A stretch of DNA of 64,000 bases from Kitasatospora sp. A2-31 (GTDB lineage: Bacteria; Actinomycetota; Actinomycetes; Streptomycetales; Streptomycetaceae), in the NCBI RefSeq assembly GCF_022288725.1, contig NZ_JAKNTA010000004.1, positions 460,615 to 524,614 on the forward strand, written 5' to 3'. Positions 35,036-44,572 of the stretch are shown in pieces. Each line of letters starts with the position of its first letter. Within the stretch, counting starts at the first letter, position 1. The notes under the pieces were generated by a model, which was given only the letters and a program-made list of their open reading frames with translations, made no database searches and had not been told where the DNA came from. A program made the translations under genes and the position numbers.

Positions 35036-36013
35036 GTGTCGCTGAGTCGGCGAAGGCTGCTGCTGGTGGCCGCGGGGGCCGCGCTGGCGGGCTGTCAGGG
35101 GGCGGCGCGGCGCGGCGCCCACCCCCTCCCGGCCGGCGAGCCGTCGGTCACGCCCACTCCGGCGTCCCTCCCGATGCCCTCCGCTCGGCCGTTCGAGTCA
35201 CCTTCCGCGTCACCTGCCGCGTCACCGCCTGCACCGGCCGCACCGGCCCTGCCGGGGGCCTCGGCCTCGGCCTCGCCAAAGCTGGCGCCCGCTGCCCAGG
35301 AGGCCGCCCCGGCCGGCCGGTCCGTGGCGGCCCGCTATGTCGGCGTGGAACCCACCGCCTGGGGCCTGGACGTCCCGGGAGTGATCACCGCCCTCCCGGA
35401 CGGCGCCCGGGCCACCGCCCTCACCTTCGACGCGTGCGGCGGGGCGGGCGGCTCCGGCTACGACGCTGCACTGGTCGAGCTCCTGCGCACCCACGGCGTG
35501 CCGGCCACCCTCTTCCTCAATGCCCGCTGGATCGACGCCAACCCGGCCGAGTTCGAGCAGCTCGCCGCCGACCCGCTCTTCGAGATCGCCAACCACGGCA
35601 CCGCCCACCGCCCGCTCTCCGTCACCGGCCGATCCGCCTACGGCATCGCGGGCACCCGGGACCCGGGCGAGGTCTACGACGAGATCGCCGGCAACACCGC
35701 CAAGCTGACCGCCCTCCTCGGCCGCCCGCCCCGCTTCTTCCGCTCGGGCACCGCCCACTACGACGACGTCGCCACCCGCATCGCCGCCGACCTGCACACC
35801 CGCGTGGCCGGCTTCACCGTCAACGCCGACGGCGGCGCCACCTTCACCGCCGCCCAGGTCCGCGCAGAGGTCGCCGCCGCCCCGCCGGGCGCCATCCTCA
35901 TCGCCCACATGAACCACCCCGCCTCCGGCACCGCCCCCGGCTTCGCCGCCGCCCTCCCACCCCTCCTCGCCGCCGGCCGGACCTTCACCCGCCTCTCCGA
36001 CGCCCTCCGGTGA
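35036..36013 (+). CDS. Lipoprotein polysaccharide deacetylase (NodB homology)
   Basis: 325 aa from GTG 35036, with GGAGG 5 nt upstream; ATG 35024 is in frame but its own ribosome site is poor. A twin-arginine-like start (SRRRLLLVAAG) runs into lipobox LAGC, so the protein is anchored outside the membrane. A Pro/Ser/Ala linker (about 25-95) spans the wall. The deacetylase domain shows LTFDACGG with Asp132 and NHGTAHRP with His187/His191, the metal triad of carbohydrate esterase family 4. It would remove acetyl groups from wall glycan or chitin-like polymer. Confidence 0.88.
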   Translation: MSLSRRRLLLVAAGAALAGCQGAARRGAHPLPAGEPSVTPTPASLPMPSARPFESPSASPAASPPAPAAPALPGASASASPKLAPAAQEAAPAGRSVAARYVGVEPTAWGLDVPGVITALPDGARATALTFDACGGAGGSGYDAALVELLRTHGVPATLFLNARWIDANPAEFEQLAADPLFEIANHGTAHRPLSVTGRSAYGIAGTRDPGEVYDEIAGNTAKLTALLGRPPRFFRSGTAHYDDVATRIAADLHTRVAGFTVNADGGATFTAAQVRAEVAAAPPGAILIAHMNHPASGTAPGFAAALPPLLAAGRTFTRLSDALR

Positions 36014-36050
36014 GCGCGCCGCGATACCCGTCCGCGCCCAGCGGCGGGAA

Positions 36051-36078
36051 CGCCCCGGACCGGTGCCGGTCCGGGGCG
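36051..36078. terminator. Bidirectional terminator
   Basis: Perfect 13-bp inverted repeat (CGCCCCGGACCGG and complement) around 2 nt, between the deacetylase stop and the converging phosphopantetheinyl transferase stop. Confidence 0.8.
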
Positions 36079-36185
36079 TGCGGCATCCTGTGCCGCCGTC
36101 GGCGGCACCTCGTGAACGGCCAGCCAGCCGCCCGAACGACCACGGACCGCAGCGGCAGGCGAGGGCCGGCGTTCCGGTCGGGCCG

Positions 36186-36839
36186 TCAGGGCAGGACGGT
36201 GATGGCCGTCGCCAGGTGGCCGCCGTGGACGATCCACCGACCGGTGAAGGACTGGAGCCGACGACCGTCGACGACCGGGCCGGGGACCTGGAGCTCGGCG
36301 TGGAAGGTGCCGTTCGGGTCGAGGGTGATGTCGGCGCCGTCGAAGTCGAGGAAGACCCCGGTGAGCGGGAACCAGGTCTTGTAGACCGACTCCTTGGCGC
36401 TGAAGAGCAGCCGGTCCCACGGGATCTCCGGGTGCTCGGCGAGCAGCTCGGCGTTGCGCTTCTGCTCGCCCGGCAGGGCGATGGTGTCGAGCACGCCCTC
36501 GGGCAGGGCCTCGGCCGGCTCGGCGTCGATGCCGAGCGAGACGACGTCGCCGGCGCGGGCGACGGCTGCGCCGCGGAAGCCCGCGCAGTGGGTCAGGCTG
36601 CCGACCACGCCGTCCGGCCAGCCGGGGGCGCCGCGCAGGCCCGGGACCAGCGGGCGATAGGGGACGCCGAGTCGGGCGAGCGCCAGCCGGGCGCAGTGGC
36701 GGACGGTGGTGTACTCGCGGCGCCGGCCGTCGACGGCGCGGGCGACGGCCGGCTCCTCGGCCGGCTCCAGCCGGGCCTCCGGCGGGTCGTCGTACGCGAC
36801 CTCCACCATGACTGCGGCGGGCAGCAGTTCGCCGATCAC
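36186..36839 (-). CDS. 4'-phosphopantetheinyl transferase (EntD/Sfp type)
   Basis: 217 aa from GTG 36839, with AGGGGGGA upstream. The family motifs are intact: RRREYTTVRHCARLALARLG, GSLTHCAGFRGAAVA, the Mg-binding LGIDAEPAE and FSAKESVYKTWFPLTG. The enzyme moves phosphopantetheine from CoA to a serine of carrier domains in polyketide, nonribosomal peptide or fatty acid synthases. No synthase gene lies nearby, so it probably serves carriers elsewhere on the chromosome. It follows the sulfatase on the same strand after 179 bp, a separate unit by spacing. Confidence 0.92.
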   Translation of the reverse strand: MIGELLPAAVMVEVAYDDPPEARLEPAEEPAVARAVDGRRREYTTVRHCARLALARLGVPYRPLVPGLRGAPGWPDGVVGSLTHCAGFRGAAVARAGDVVSLGIDAEPAEALPEGVLDTIALPGEQKRNAELLAEHPEIPWDRLLFSAKESVYKTWFPLTGVFLDFDGADITLDPNGTFHAELQVPGPVVDGRRLQSFTGRWIVHGGHLATAITVLP

Positions 36840-37018
36840 AGGTTCCCCCCTGTCGATGTCTGTCTCGGTGCGCCGAAGTGCGCTCGGTGCGAGTGCGGAC
36901 CGGCCGAGCCTAACCCGAGCGGCCCCGGCCCCGCCGGGAAGGGCGGGAACCGGGGCGGAGGCGGGGACGGGGAGCCGGGGTGGCGGCCGGGAACCGAGCC
37001 CGGGTACCGCGGCCGGGA

Positions 37019-39400
37019 CTACTCGAAGGCCGCGGCGGCCTCCCGGAGCGCCCGGGCGACCGTCTCCGGGTCGTACGGCGCCGGCTCGCCGGGGAGGTAG
37101 GTGACCGCCCGGAGGCCACCGGTGTACCGGAAGGAGCGGTGGCGCCGGTGGACCGGCCAGGAGACCGGGGACTTGCGGTCGACGCCGACGCTGATGCCCT
37201 GGAAGGGCGCCATGCCGATCAGCTGGTGGACCGGACCCAGCCGGCCGCCCTCGGTGCCGTCCACCAGGAGCCGGAACTCCCACTTGAGGTCCGCCACCGC
37301 CGTCGCCTCCAGGGTGATCCGGTGGGCGCCGGGGGCGAGCGGGCCGCCGTCGGCCTCCAGCAGCTCGCCGTACTGGTTGTAGGCGAACCGGAGCCGGCCG
37401 TCCTCGACGTAGAGGCTGTAGCCGCCGCCCTGGTCGCCGTGCGAGACCAGCACGCCCTGGTCGGTGGCCCCGTGGGCGTCGAGTTCCACCTCGACGGCGA
37501 AGGAGCGGAAGGAGATCAGCCGGGACGAGCGGTACCGCTCCAGCTCGGGGGTGCCGGGGAGGAGGGTGACGGGGCGGCGCAGCCGCTCGGCCTCGGGGCC
37601 GCGCAGGGCGAGGGCGCCGCTGCCGTCGGCGAGCGGGAAGACGCCGTTGCGCCACGCGGCGGCCTCCCAGGCCGCGGACAGCTCCTTGACGAGGTCGGGG
37701 TGGTCGGAGCTGACGTCGTGGATCTCGGTCGGGTCGGTGCGCAGGTCGTACAGGGCCCACTCGGCGTCGTCGTACGGGGCGCCGAAGCGGTGCAGGGTGA
37801 CGAGCTTCCAGCCGTCGCGGTAGTAGCTGCGGTTGCCGGTCATCTCGCAGTACTGCTCGGTGTGGGTCGAGGCAGCGCCGGGGGAGCGGAGGACGGGGGC
37901 GAAGCTGACGCCGTCGAGCGACTGGACCGGCTGGCCCTCGCCCGGGCCGCGGTGCAGCGGCCTTTCCACACCTGCGAGTTCGAGCAGGGTGGGGAGGACG
38001 TCGGTGACGTACTGGTACTGCGTCCGCACCCCCGGGTCGTCCTCGGCGCGGGGCAGGCCGGCGGGCCAGGAGAGCACGAACGGCACCCGGACGCCGCCCG
38101 CGTAGGTCTGGCCCTTGTAGAAGCGGAACGGCGTGTTGGAGGCCATGCCCCAGCCGCGCGGGTAGTGGACCAGGGACTGCGGGCCGCCGATGAGTTCGAT
38201 CTCCCGTGCCACGTCGGGGTTCCAGTCGGCGGGCAGGGCGGGGTGGTGGACGAAGCGGCTGAAGTAGCTGCGGGTGCCCTCGGAGCCGCCCTCGCCGGTG
38301 CCGCCGTTGTCGGAGGTGAACACGATGATGGTGTTGTCGAGTTCGCCGAGCGCCGCGAGGGTGTCGGTGAGCCGGCCGAGGTTCTGGTCGACGTTGTCGA
38401 CCATCGCCGCGTACACCTCCATGTAGCGGGCGTACAACTTCCGCTGCACCTCGTCGAGTTCGTCCCACGGTCCGACGTCGTAACCGAGTTCTCCGTTGCG
38501 CTCGGGCAGTTCGGTGCCGGGCGGGAAGTGACCGGCGGCCAGCTGGCGGGCGAACCGGGCGGTGCGCAGCTCGTCCCAGCCGCCGTCGTAGCGGCCCCGG
38601 TGGCGGGCGATGTCCTCGGGCTTGGCCTGGAGCGGGCCGTGCACGGCGTTGTGCGCGAGGTAGAGGAAGAAGGGCTTGTCGGCGTCGTGGGCGCGCAGCG
38701 ACTTGACCATGGCGATGGCCTGGTCGGTGATGTCGTCGGCGTAGTAGTAGTCGTCGGGGAACTCGTCGATGTCCAGGGGGCTGTTGTCGCGGACGAGTTG
38801 GTGCGGGTGGAAGAGGCTGGTGAGGCCCTCCAGGACGCCGTAGTACTGGTCGAAGCCTTTCTGCAGCGGCCAGTTGGCCCGGTTGTCGGCCGCGTTGGAG
38901 GCGGAGTCGCGGGTGAGGTGCCACTTGCCGACGGCGTAGGTGGCGTAGCCGGCGTCGTGCAGCAGTTCGGCGAGGGTCGGGATGTCGCCGGCCACCTCCA
39001 TGCCGTAGCCGGGGAACCCGGGGTCGGCGTTGGCGACGAAGGAGTAGCCGACCCGGTGCGGGTTGAGGCCGGTGAGCAGGGCCGCGCGGGCGGGGGAGCA
39101 GAGCGGCATGGTGTGGTAGTTGGCCAGCTTGACGCCGGTCGCCGCGATCCGGTCCAGGGTGGGCGTCGGGATCTCCGAGCCGAACGGGCCGATGTCGCTG
39201 TAGCCCATGTCGTCGATCAGCACGACGATGATGTTGGGGGCGCCTTCGCGGGGGCGGACCCGGGCCGTCCAGGCGGGTGTCGAGGCGCCGAAGGTGCGGC
39301 CGACGGTGCCGGGGAAGCCTTCGTAGGGGTCGCGCCGGTGGGGGTCGCGCTCGTGCGGGCCGTGCTCCTGCGGGTCGTGGGCCGCGGGCGTGGTGCTCAT
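37019..39400 (-). CDS. Arylsulfatase (formylglycine type I sulfatase)
   Basis: 793 aa from ATG 39400 (ATGA overlap with the ABC ATPase gene). The catalytic sequence CSPAR (Cys101 to Arg105) fits the CxPxR rule for conversion of Cys to formylglycine. Metal residues lie in VVLIDDMGYSD (Asp63-Asp64) and VFTSDNGG. The His-rich first 30 residues contain no signal peptide, so the enzyme is cytoplasmic and acts on imported sulfate esters. The C-terminal 170 residues form an added beta domain (LVDGTEGGRLGPVHQLIG). It is the last gene of the sulfur operon; the released sulfate would feed cysteine synthesis. Confidence 0.93.
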   Translation of the reverse strand: MSTTPAAHDPQEHGPHERDPHRRDPYEGFPGTVGRTFGASTPAWTARVRPREGAPNIIVVLIDDMGYSDIGPFGSEIPTPTLDRIAATGVKLANYHTMPLCSPARAALLTGLNPHRVGYSFVANADPGFPGYGMEVAGDIPTLAELLHDAGYATYAVGKWHLTRDSASNAADNRANWPLQKGFDQYYGVLEGLTSLFHPHQLVRDNSPLDIDEFPDDYYYADDITDQAIAMVKSLRAHDADKPFFLYLAHNAVHGPLQAKPEDIARHRGRYDGGWDELRTARFARQLAAGHFPPGTELPERNGELGYDVGPWDELDEVQRKLYARYMEVYAAMVDNVDQNLGRLTDTLAALGELDNTIIVFTSDNGGTGEGGSEGTRSYFSRFVHHPALPADWNPDVAREIELIGGPQSLVHYPRGWGMASNTPFRFYKGQTYAGGVRVPFVLSWPAGLPRAEDDPGVRTQYQYVTDVLPTLLELAGVERPLHRGPGEGQPVQSLDGVSFAPVLRSPGAASTHTEQYCEMTGNRSYYRDGWKLVTLHRFGAPYDDAEWALYDLRTDPTEIHDVSSDHPDLVKELSAAWEAAAWRNGVFPLADGSGALALRGPEAERLRRPVTLLPGTPELERYRSSRLISFRSFAVEVELDAHGATDQGVLVSHGDQGGGYSLYVEDGRLRFAYNQYGELLEADGGPLAPGAHRITLEATAVADLKWEFRLLVDGTEGGRLGPVHQLIGMAPFQGISVGVDRKSPVSWPVHRRHRSFRYTGGLRAVTYLPGEPAPYDPETVARALREAAAAFE

Positions 39401-41079
39401 CGGGTGCTCCGGAGGGTCGGGAGGAGGGTGGTCTTCGACGCCGGCGCGGCCTGCTGCGGCAGGCCGGCCGCCGGACGCGGGACGGTGTCCAATCCGGGTA
39501 TGGCGGCGAGGAGTTCGGCGGTGTAGGGGTGCTCGGGTGCGGTGACGACCCGGTCCGCCGGGCCGGTCTCGACGATCCGGCCGCGGTGCATGACGGCGAT
39601 CCGGTGGCTCACCTGCCGGACCACCGCGAGGTCGTGCGCGATGAAGAGGACGGCGAGTCCGAGCTCGCGCTGGAGCCGGGCGAGCAGTTCGATCACCTGG
39701 GCCTGGACCGAGACGTCCAGCGCGGAGACCGGCTCGTCGCAGATCAGCACGCTCGGCCCGGGTGCCAGCGCCCGGGCGATGCCGATGCGTTGGCGTTGCC
39801 CGCCGGAGAAGGAGCGCGGGTGCCGGTCGGCCCAGGAGGGATCCAGCCCGACCTGCTCCAGCAGCTCGGCGACCCGGCGCTCACGGGCCGCGCGGTCGCC
39901 GAGGCCGTGCGCTATCAGCGGCTCGGCGATGATCTGTCCGGCGGTGAGCCGCGGGTTGAGCGAGGCGTACGGGTCCTGGAAGACCATCTGGATCTCACGC
40001 CGGGCCGCCCGCTCGGAGCCGCCCCGCGCGCGGCCGCGCCGCACCCCGAACTCCTCGCCCCGGAAGCGGATGGAGCCGGCCGAGGGCGCGTGCACCCGGA
40101 CGAGTGCGCGGGCCAGGGTGGACTTGCCCGAGCCGGACTCGCCGACCAGTCCGAGCGTTTCGCCCGGGTGGAGCTCCAGGTCCACGCCGGCGAGCGCCGT
40201 GACCGGCCGCCGCCGCGGCCCGTACGTCTTCCGCAGCCCGCGGACGGTGAGCAGCGGCTCCTCGCCCGGGGTGCTGTTGGCCGCCGCCCCGGAGGGCGCG
40301 TCCAGCCGCGGTACGGCCGCCAGCAGCTGCTTGGTGTAGGGGTGTCGGGGCGCGGCGAGGACGTCGGCGGTCTCGCCGTGCTCGACCACCCGGCCACTGC
40401 GCATCACGAGCATCCGGCGGCAGGTCCGGGCGATCACGCCGAGGTCGTGGCTGATCACCACGAGCGCCGTGCCGGTCTCGCGGTTGATCCGGGTGAGCAG
40501 GCCCAGGATCTGCTGCTGGACCGTCGGGTCCAGTGCCGTGGTGGGCTCGTCGGCGACCAGCACCCGGGCGTCGTGGGCGAGCGCCAGCGCGATCATGATC
40601 CGCTGGCGTTGGCCGCCGGAGAACTGGTGCGGGTGGTCGCGCAGCCGCCCGGAGGCGTCCGGGATGCCGACCAGGTCGAGCAGCTCGGCCGCGCGGGCGG
40701 CCCGTGCGGCCCTGGGGGCGTCACCGTGGGCCCGTAGTGCTTCGTCGAGCTGCCGGCCGATGGTGAGGACGGGGTTGAGCGAGGACATCGGGTCCTGGAA
40801 GACCATGGCGATCCGGCGGCCGCGCAGACCGCGCAGGGCAGGTTCGGGCAGGGAGGCGAGGTCCTGGCCGTCCAGCTCGACCGAGCCGCCGGTGATCCGC
40901 CCGCCGGCCGGCAGCATCCGCAGCAGGGCCAGCGCGGTGGTGGACTTCCCGGAACCGGACTCACCGACCAGCCCGAGGGTGTCCCCGGAGGCCAGTTCGA
41001 ACCCGATGCCGTCGACGGCGCGGGTGCCGGCGAACTCCACGGTGAGGTCGTGGACCTGGAGGACTGGGCGGTGGCTCAT
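39397..41079 (-). CDS. Fused ABC transporter ATPase (DppD-DppF type)
   Basis: 560 aa from ATG 41079. Two complete nucleotide-binding domains are joined head to tail, each with Walker A GESGSGKST, Q-loop (VFQDPMSSLNP, VFQDPYASLNP), signature FSGGQRQRI and Walker B (VLVADEPT, VLICDEPV). Peptide/nickel-type importers usually encode the two ATPases separately; the fused form is common in actinobacteria. It powers the importer made with the two permeases and the lipoprotein upstream. The next gene overlaps by 4 nt. Confidence 0.94.
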   Translation of the reverse strand: MSHRPVLQVHDLTVEFAGTRAVDGIGFELASGDTLGLVGESGSGKSTTALALLRMLPAGGRITGGSVELDGQDLASLPEPALRGLRGRRIAMVFQDPMSSLNPVLTIGRQLDEALRAHGDAPRAARAARAAELLDLVGIPDASGRLRDHPHQFSGGQRQRIMIALALAHDARVLVADEPTTALDPTVQQQILGLLTRINRETGTALVVISHDLGVIARTCRRMLVMRSGRVVEHGETADVLAAPRHPYTKQLLAAVPRLDAPSGAAANSTPGEEPLLTVRGLRKTYGPRRRPVTALAGVDLELHPGETLGLVGESGSGKSTLARALVRVHAPSAGSIRFRGEEFGVRRGRARGGSERAARREIQMVFQDPYASLNPRLTAGQIIAEPLIAHGLGDRAARERRVAELLEQVGLDPSWADRHPRSFSGGQRQRIGIARALAPGPSVLICDEPVSALDVSVQAQVIELLARLQRELGLAVLFIAHDLAVVRQVSHRIAVMHRGRIVETGPADRVVTAPEHPYTAELLAAIPGLDTVPRPAAGLPQQAAPASKTTLLPTLRSTR

Positions 41080-41933
41080 CGGCGGATCCCCCGGTTCAGG
41101 GCCTCGGCGATCAGGGTGAAGCCGAGCACCAGCGCGGTGGTCGCGGCCAGCGGTGCGGCCGCGAAGGAGGGATTGGTGGAGAGGTAGGCGACCGACTGGC
41201 TGAGGATGGAGCCCAGGGTGGGCTCCGGGGGCCGGACGCCCAAGCCGAGGAAGCTCATCGCGCCCTCGATGAAGACGCCGACGGAGAGGGCGACGGCGGT
41301 CTGCACGATCAGCGGGTCGGCGGCGTTGGGGACGACGTGGCGCAGCAGCACCCGCAGCCGGGAGGCGCCGCCGACACGTGCGGCCAACGCGTACTCGCGC
41401 TCCCGCTGGACCAGGATGCCGGCCCGCAACTGGCGGCCGAAGCCCGGTATCTCGGCGAGGGCGATGACGATCAGCACCGGCCAGCGGCCCGGTCCGAGGA
41501 CGGCCGTGACGGCCAGCGCCAGGATGATCCCGGGGAAGGCGAGGAGCAGGTCGAAGAGCCGCTGCACTCCGAGGTCGGCCCACCGGGACGAGGCGGCGAG
41601 CAGCGCGAAGGAGCAGCCGAGCAGCGCGCCGACCGGTACGGCGGTGAAGGTGATCGCGAGGTCGGTGGCGATGCCGTGCAGGACCCGGCTGAACAGGTCT
41701 CGGCCCATGTCGTCGGTACCGAAGGGGTGTTCGGCGCTGGGGCCGGCGAGGGCGAGCGGCCCCTGGGCGTTCGGGTCGAGGTCGGTGAGCAGCGGGGCGA
41801 GCAGGCCGGCCAGGGCGAGGGTGCCGACCAGGGCCACGCCGGTCAGGCCGCGGCCGGTGCGCAGGCCGGCCAGGTAGCGGTTGCGGCGCCGGAGGCCGGC
41901 GGCGGGCGCTCGGTCGGCGGTGATGGCGGTCAT
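41076..41933 (-). CDS. ABC transporter permease (DppC type)
   Basis: 285 aa from ATG 41933. About six membrane helices (GVALVGTLALAGLLAPLL first) and the EAA-loop region EYALAARVGGASRLRVLLRH that docks to the ATPase. The N-terminal OppC-type extension with FGTDDMGRDLFSR confirms the DppC class. It is the second permease of the importer, with the stop overlapping the ATPase start. Confidence 0.94.
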   Translation of the reverse strand: MTAITADRAPAAGLRRRNRYLAGLRTGRGLTGVALVGTLALAGLLAPLLTDLDPNAQGPLALAGPSAEHPFGTDDMGRDLFSRVLHGIATDLAITFTAVPVGALLGCSFALLAASSRWADLGVQRLFDLLLAFPGIILALAVTAVLGPGRWPVLIVIALAEIPGFGRQLRAGILVQREREYALAARVGGASRLRVLLRHVVPNAADPLIVQTAVALSVGVFIEGAMSFLGLGVRPPEPTLGSILSQSVAYLSTNPSFAAAPLAATTALVLGFTLIAEALNRGIRR

Positions 41934-41937
41934 CGGT

Positions 41938-42882
41938 TCACTCCCACCGGATCCGGGGGTCCAGCCACGCGTACACCAGGTCGGTGAGCAGCTGGACGGC
42001 GACGTAGACGGCGACGATGAGCAGCAGGAGGTCCTGGACGACCGGGTAGTCCCGGCGGACCACGCCCTGCTCGATCAGCTGGCCCAGTCCCGGCCAGGCG
42101 AAGATGCGCTCCACCAGGACGGCGCCGGCGATCAGTTGGCCGACCTGGAGGCCGAGCACGGTCACCGCGGACGGCAGCGCGTTGGGCAGTGCGTGCTGCC
42201 AGACGATCCGCCGGCGGGAGACGCCGAGGGCGGTCGCGGTGCGGACGTAGTCCTCGGCGAGGGCCCGCTCGATCCCGTCCTTGAGGTAGCGGGCGAGCAC
42301 GGCGGCGCTCGGCAGGGCGAGGCAGACGGCGGGCAACAGGAGGTACTGGACGGCCAGGTCGGGCTGGTCGAGCAGTGACTCGTGGCCGCCGGCCGGCAGC
42401 AGGCCGAGGGTGACCGCGAAGACCAGCACCAGCAGGACGCCGGTGACGAACGGGGGCACCGCGAGGACGGCCGTGGTGAAGGCGTTCACGGCGGCGGAGA
42501 CCGGCCGGCGCCGGGTGGTGGCCCCGGCCACGCCGAGCGGCAGCGCGATCAGGACCACCAGCAGCAGGGCGCCGAGGGTGAGTTGGACGGTGGCGCCGAG
42601 GCCGTTGCCGATCAGGTCGGCGACCTGGCCGCCGATCGCGTAGCTGGGCCCGAGGTCCCCGCTCGCGAGGTGGCCGAGCCAGCCGGCGTACTGGGTGAGC
42701 AGCGGCTGGTCGAGGCCGAGCCGGGCGCGGACGGCCGCGACGGCCTCCGGTCCGGCGTCGGGGCCGGCCAGCGACGTGGCCGGGTCGCCCGGGATCAGCC
42801 GCAGGATGAGGAAGACCAGGAAGGAGGCCAGGGCGAGGACGAGCAGCCCGGAGGGCAGGCGTTTGAACAGGAAGGTGCGCAT
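41938..42882 (-). CDS. ABC transporter permease (DppB type)
   Basis: 314 aa from ATG 42882. The MRTFLFKRLPSGLLVLALAS start, FLILRLIPGDPA and the EAA-like segment EDYVRTATALGVSRRRIVWQ are typical of DppB/OppB proteins, with about six membrane helices. It pairs with the downstream DppC-type permease, 4 nt away. Confidence 0.94.
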   Translation of the reverse strand: MRTFLFKRLPSGLLVLALASFLVFLILRLIPGDPATSLAGPDAGPEAVAAVRARLGLDQPLLTQYAGWLGHLASGDLGPSYAIGGQVADLIGNGLGATVQLTLGALLLVVLIALPLGVAGATTRRRPVSAAVNAFTTAVLAVPPFVTGVLLVLVFAVTLGLLPAGGHESLLDQPDLAVQYLLLPAVCLALPSAAVLARYLKDGIERALAEDYVRTATALGVSRRRIVWQHALPNALPSAVTVLGLQVGQLIAGAVLVERIFAWPGLGQLIEQGVVRRDYPVVQDLLLLIVAVYVAVQLLTDLVYAWLDPRIRWE

Positions 42883-42885
42883 CGG

Positions 42886-44472
42886 TCAGGCCGTCAGGTA
42901 GGCGTCGTCGAGGTTGAGGTAGCTGAACTTGTTGAGGTCGGTGCCGCGCACCCTGGCACCGGCGACCTCGACCAGGCCGGCGACGGCGAGGTCGATCACG
43001 AACTCCTCGTCCAGCAGGATGTCGGTGATCTGCTGGTAGAGCGCCTTGGCCTCGGGGCTGTCGCTGTCCGGTCGCTTCCACGCCTGCTGGACGACGTCGG
43101 TGTAGGCGGGGGAGGAGAAGCGCGAGCTGTTCCTGGCCTCGTTGAACGGGTAGGCGCTGACCGCGAGGGTGGCGGGGTGGAGCTGGGCGAAACCGTGGCT
43201 GAGCGTCCAGAGGGCCGGCATGCTCTGCGCGATGAGCTGCTTCTGCATGGTCGGCGAGTCGGTGGGCTGGAGCACGGTCCCGATGCCGACCTGCTGGAGG
43301 TCGTACTGCAGGATCTGGGCTATCGCGGTGGAGCCGGGGTCGTTGGAGTGGGCGAACGGGAGGGTGACGGTGCCCAGACCCGCCTCCTTGAGCAGGGCGC
43401 GCGCCCGGTCGGGGTCGTGGTGGTAGCGGGCGGCGTTCGCCTCGCTGTACGCGGGCGAGGACTTCGGCCAGGGCGCCGCCGAGACCGTGCCGTACCCGCC
43501 GAGCGCCTGCTGCACCAGCCGGTCGCGGTCGACGGCCCAGGCGATGGCCTGCCGCACCCGCTTGTCGCCGACGTGCTCGGCGGTGAGGTTGACGCCGATG
43601 TAGTAGGCGCCGGATCCGGTGTCGTACTGCTTGATCCGGAACTGCGGGTCGCTCCTGAGGGTGGCGACGTCCTTGCCCCGGACCCGGTAGGAGAGGTGGG
43701 TCTGGCCGGTCCTGAGCGAGGAGAGCAGCGACTCGGCCTGCGGGATGATCCGGATCTCGACGCCGTCCAGGTAGGGGCGGCCGGGGTTCCAGTACTTCTC
43801 GTTGCGGGCGAAGGTGAGCGAGCTGCCGGGCTTGCGGTCGGTCAGGGTGAACGGGCCGGTGCCGATCAGCCCGGTCCCGGCGACGGCGTCCTCGACGCTG
43901 GCCGAATCCGGGATGATCATGAACTCGAAGAGGTCGAAGAGGTTGCTGACCGGGTGGGCGAGGACGAGCGTCAGCTCGAAGTCGCCGTTCTTGCGGAAGT
44001 CGGTGACGGCGGCCGCGGTGGAGCGGAGCTGGGCCGAACGGGCCGGGTTCTGCAGGTTCTTGACGGCGAAGACGACGTCGTCCGCGGTGAACCTGCGGCC
44101 GCTGTGGAAGGTGACGTCCTCGCGCAGCTTGAGGGTGACGGTGGTGCCGTCCGCGCCGAGCTGCCAGGAGGTGGCCAGCTCGGGCTGCGGCCGAAGCCGG
44201 TCGTCGTATCTGGTCAGGGTGTTGAAGACCAGGCGCTGGACCAGGGTGTTGGCGCTCTGGGCGAAGAGCAGGCCGGGCGTGAAGTCGACGTCGGTGCCCA
44301 CCGTGAGGACGCCGCCCCGGCGCGGGCCCGCCGAGCCGCTCGCGGCGGAGGTGGCGGTGCCCGCCGCCGAGCGGCAGGCCGCCAGCGCCAGCAGGCCGGC
44401 ACCGGCGAGGCTCCCGCGCAGCAGGGTGCGGCGGGAGGGGCCGGACACGGAGGGGGTGGTGAACGCGGTCAT
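42886..44472 (-). CDS. ABC transporter substrate-binding lipoprotein (SBP family 5)
   Basis: 528 aa from ATG 44472. The export signal SRRTLLRG suggests the Tat route, and LLALAAC is a lipobox with Cys at about 33. The mature part has the SBP_bac_5 pattern: NTLTRYDDRLRPQPELATSW, TLKLREDVTFHSGRRFTADD, and RQAIAWAVDRDRLVQQALGG. Family 5 proteins usually bind peptides, nickel or glycans. The operon (sulfatase, TauD-like oxygenase, Cys leader) suggests an organosulfur ligand such as a sulfate ester. This specificity is an inference from context. Confidence 0.93.
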   Translation of the reverse strand: MTAFTTPSVSGPSRRTLLRGSLAGAGLLALAACRSAAGTATSAASGSAGPRRGGVLTVGTDVDFTPGLLFAQSANTLVQRLVFNTLTRYDDRLRPQPELATSWQLGADGTTVTLKLREDVTFHSGRRFTADDVVFAVKNLQNPARSAQLRSTAAAVTDFRKNGDFELTLVLAHPVSNLFDLFEFMIIPDSASVEDAVAGTGLIGTGPFTLTDRKPGSSLTFARNEKYWNPGRPYLDGVEIRIIPQAESLLSSLRTGQTHLSYRVRGKDVATLRSDPQFRIKQYDTGSGAYYIGVNLTAEHVGDKRVRQAIAWAVDRDRLVQQALGGYGTVSAAPWPKSSPAYSEANAARYHHDPDRARALLKEAGLGTVTLPFAHSNDPGSTAIAQILQYDLQQVGIGTVLQPTDSPTMQKQLIAQSMPALWTLSHGFAQLHPATLAVSAYPFNEARNSSRFSSPAYTDVVQQAWKRPDSDSPEAKALYQQITDILLDEEFVIDLAVAGLVEVAGARVRGTDLNKFSYLNLDDAYLTA

Positions 44473-44572
44473 GGCGGGTCCTTCGGGAGGGGGGCGGTTC
44501 GGGTCGGCGGGCGGGGACGGCCGCGGTCGGCTGCGCGGTGGTCGGGGTGACGGGCGGCGCGGAGGTCGGCGG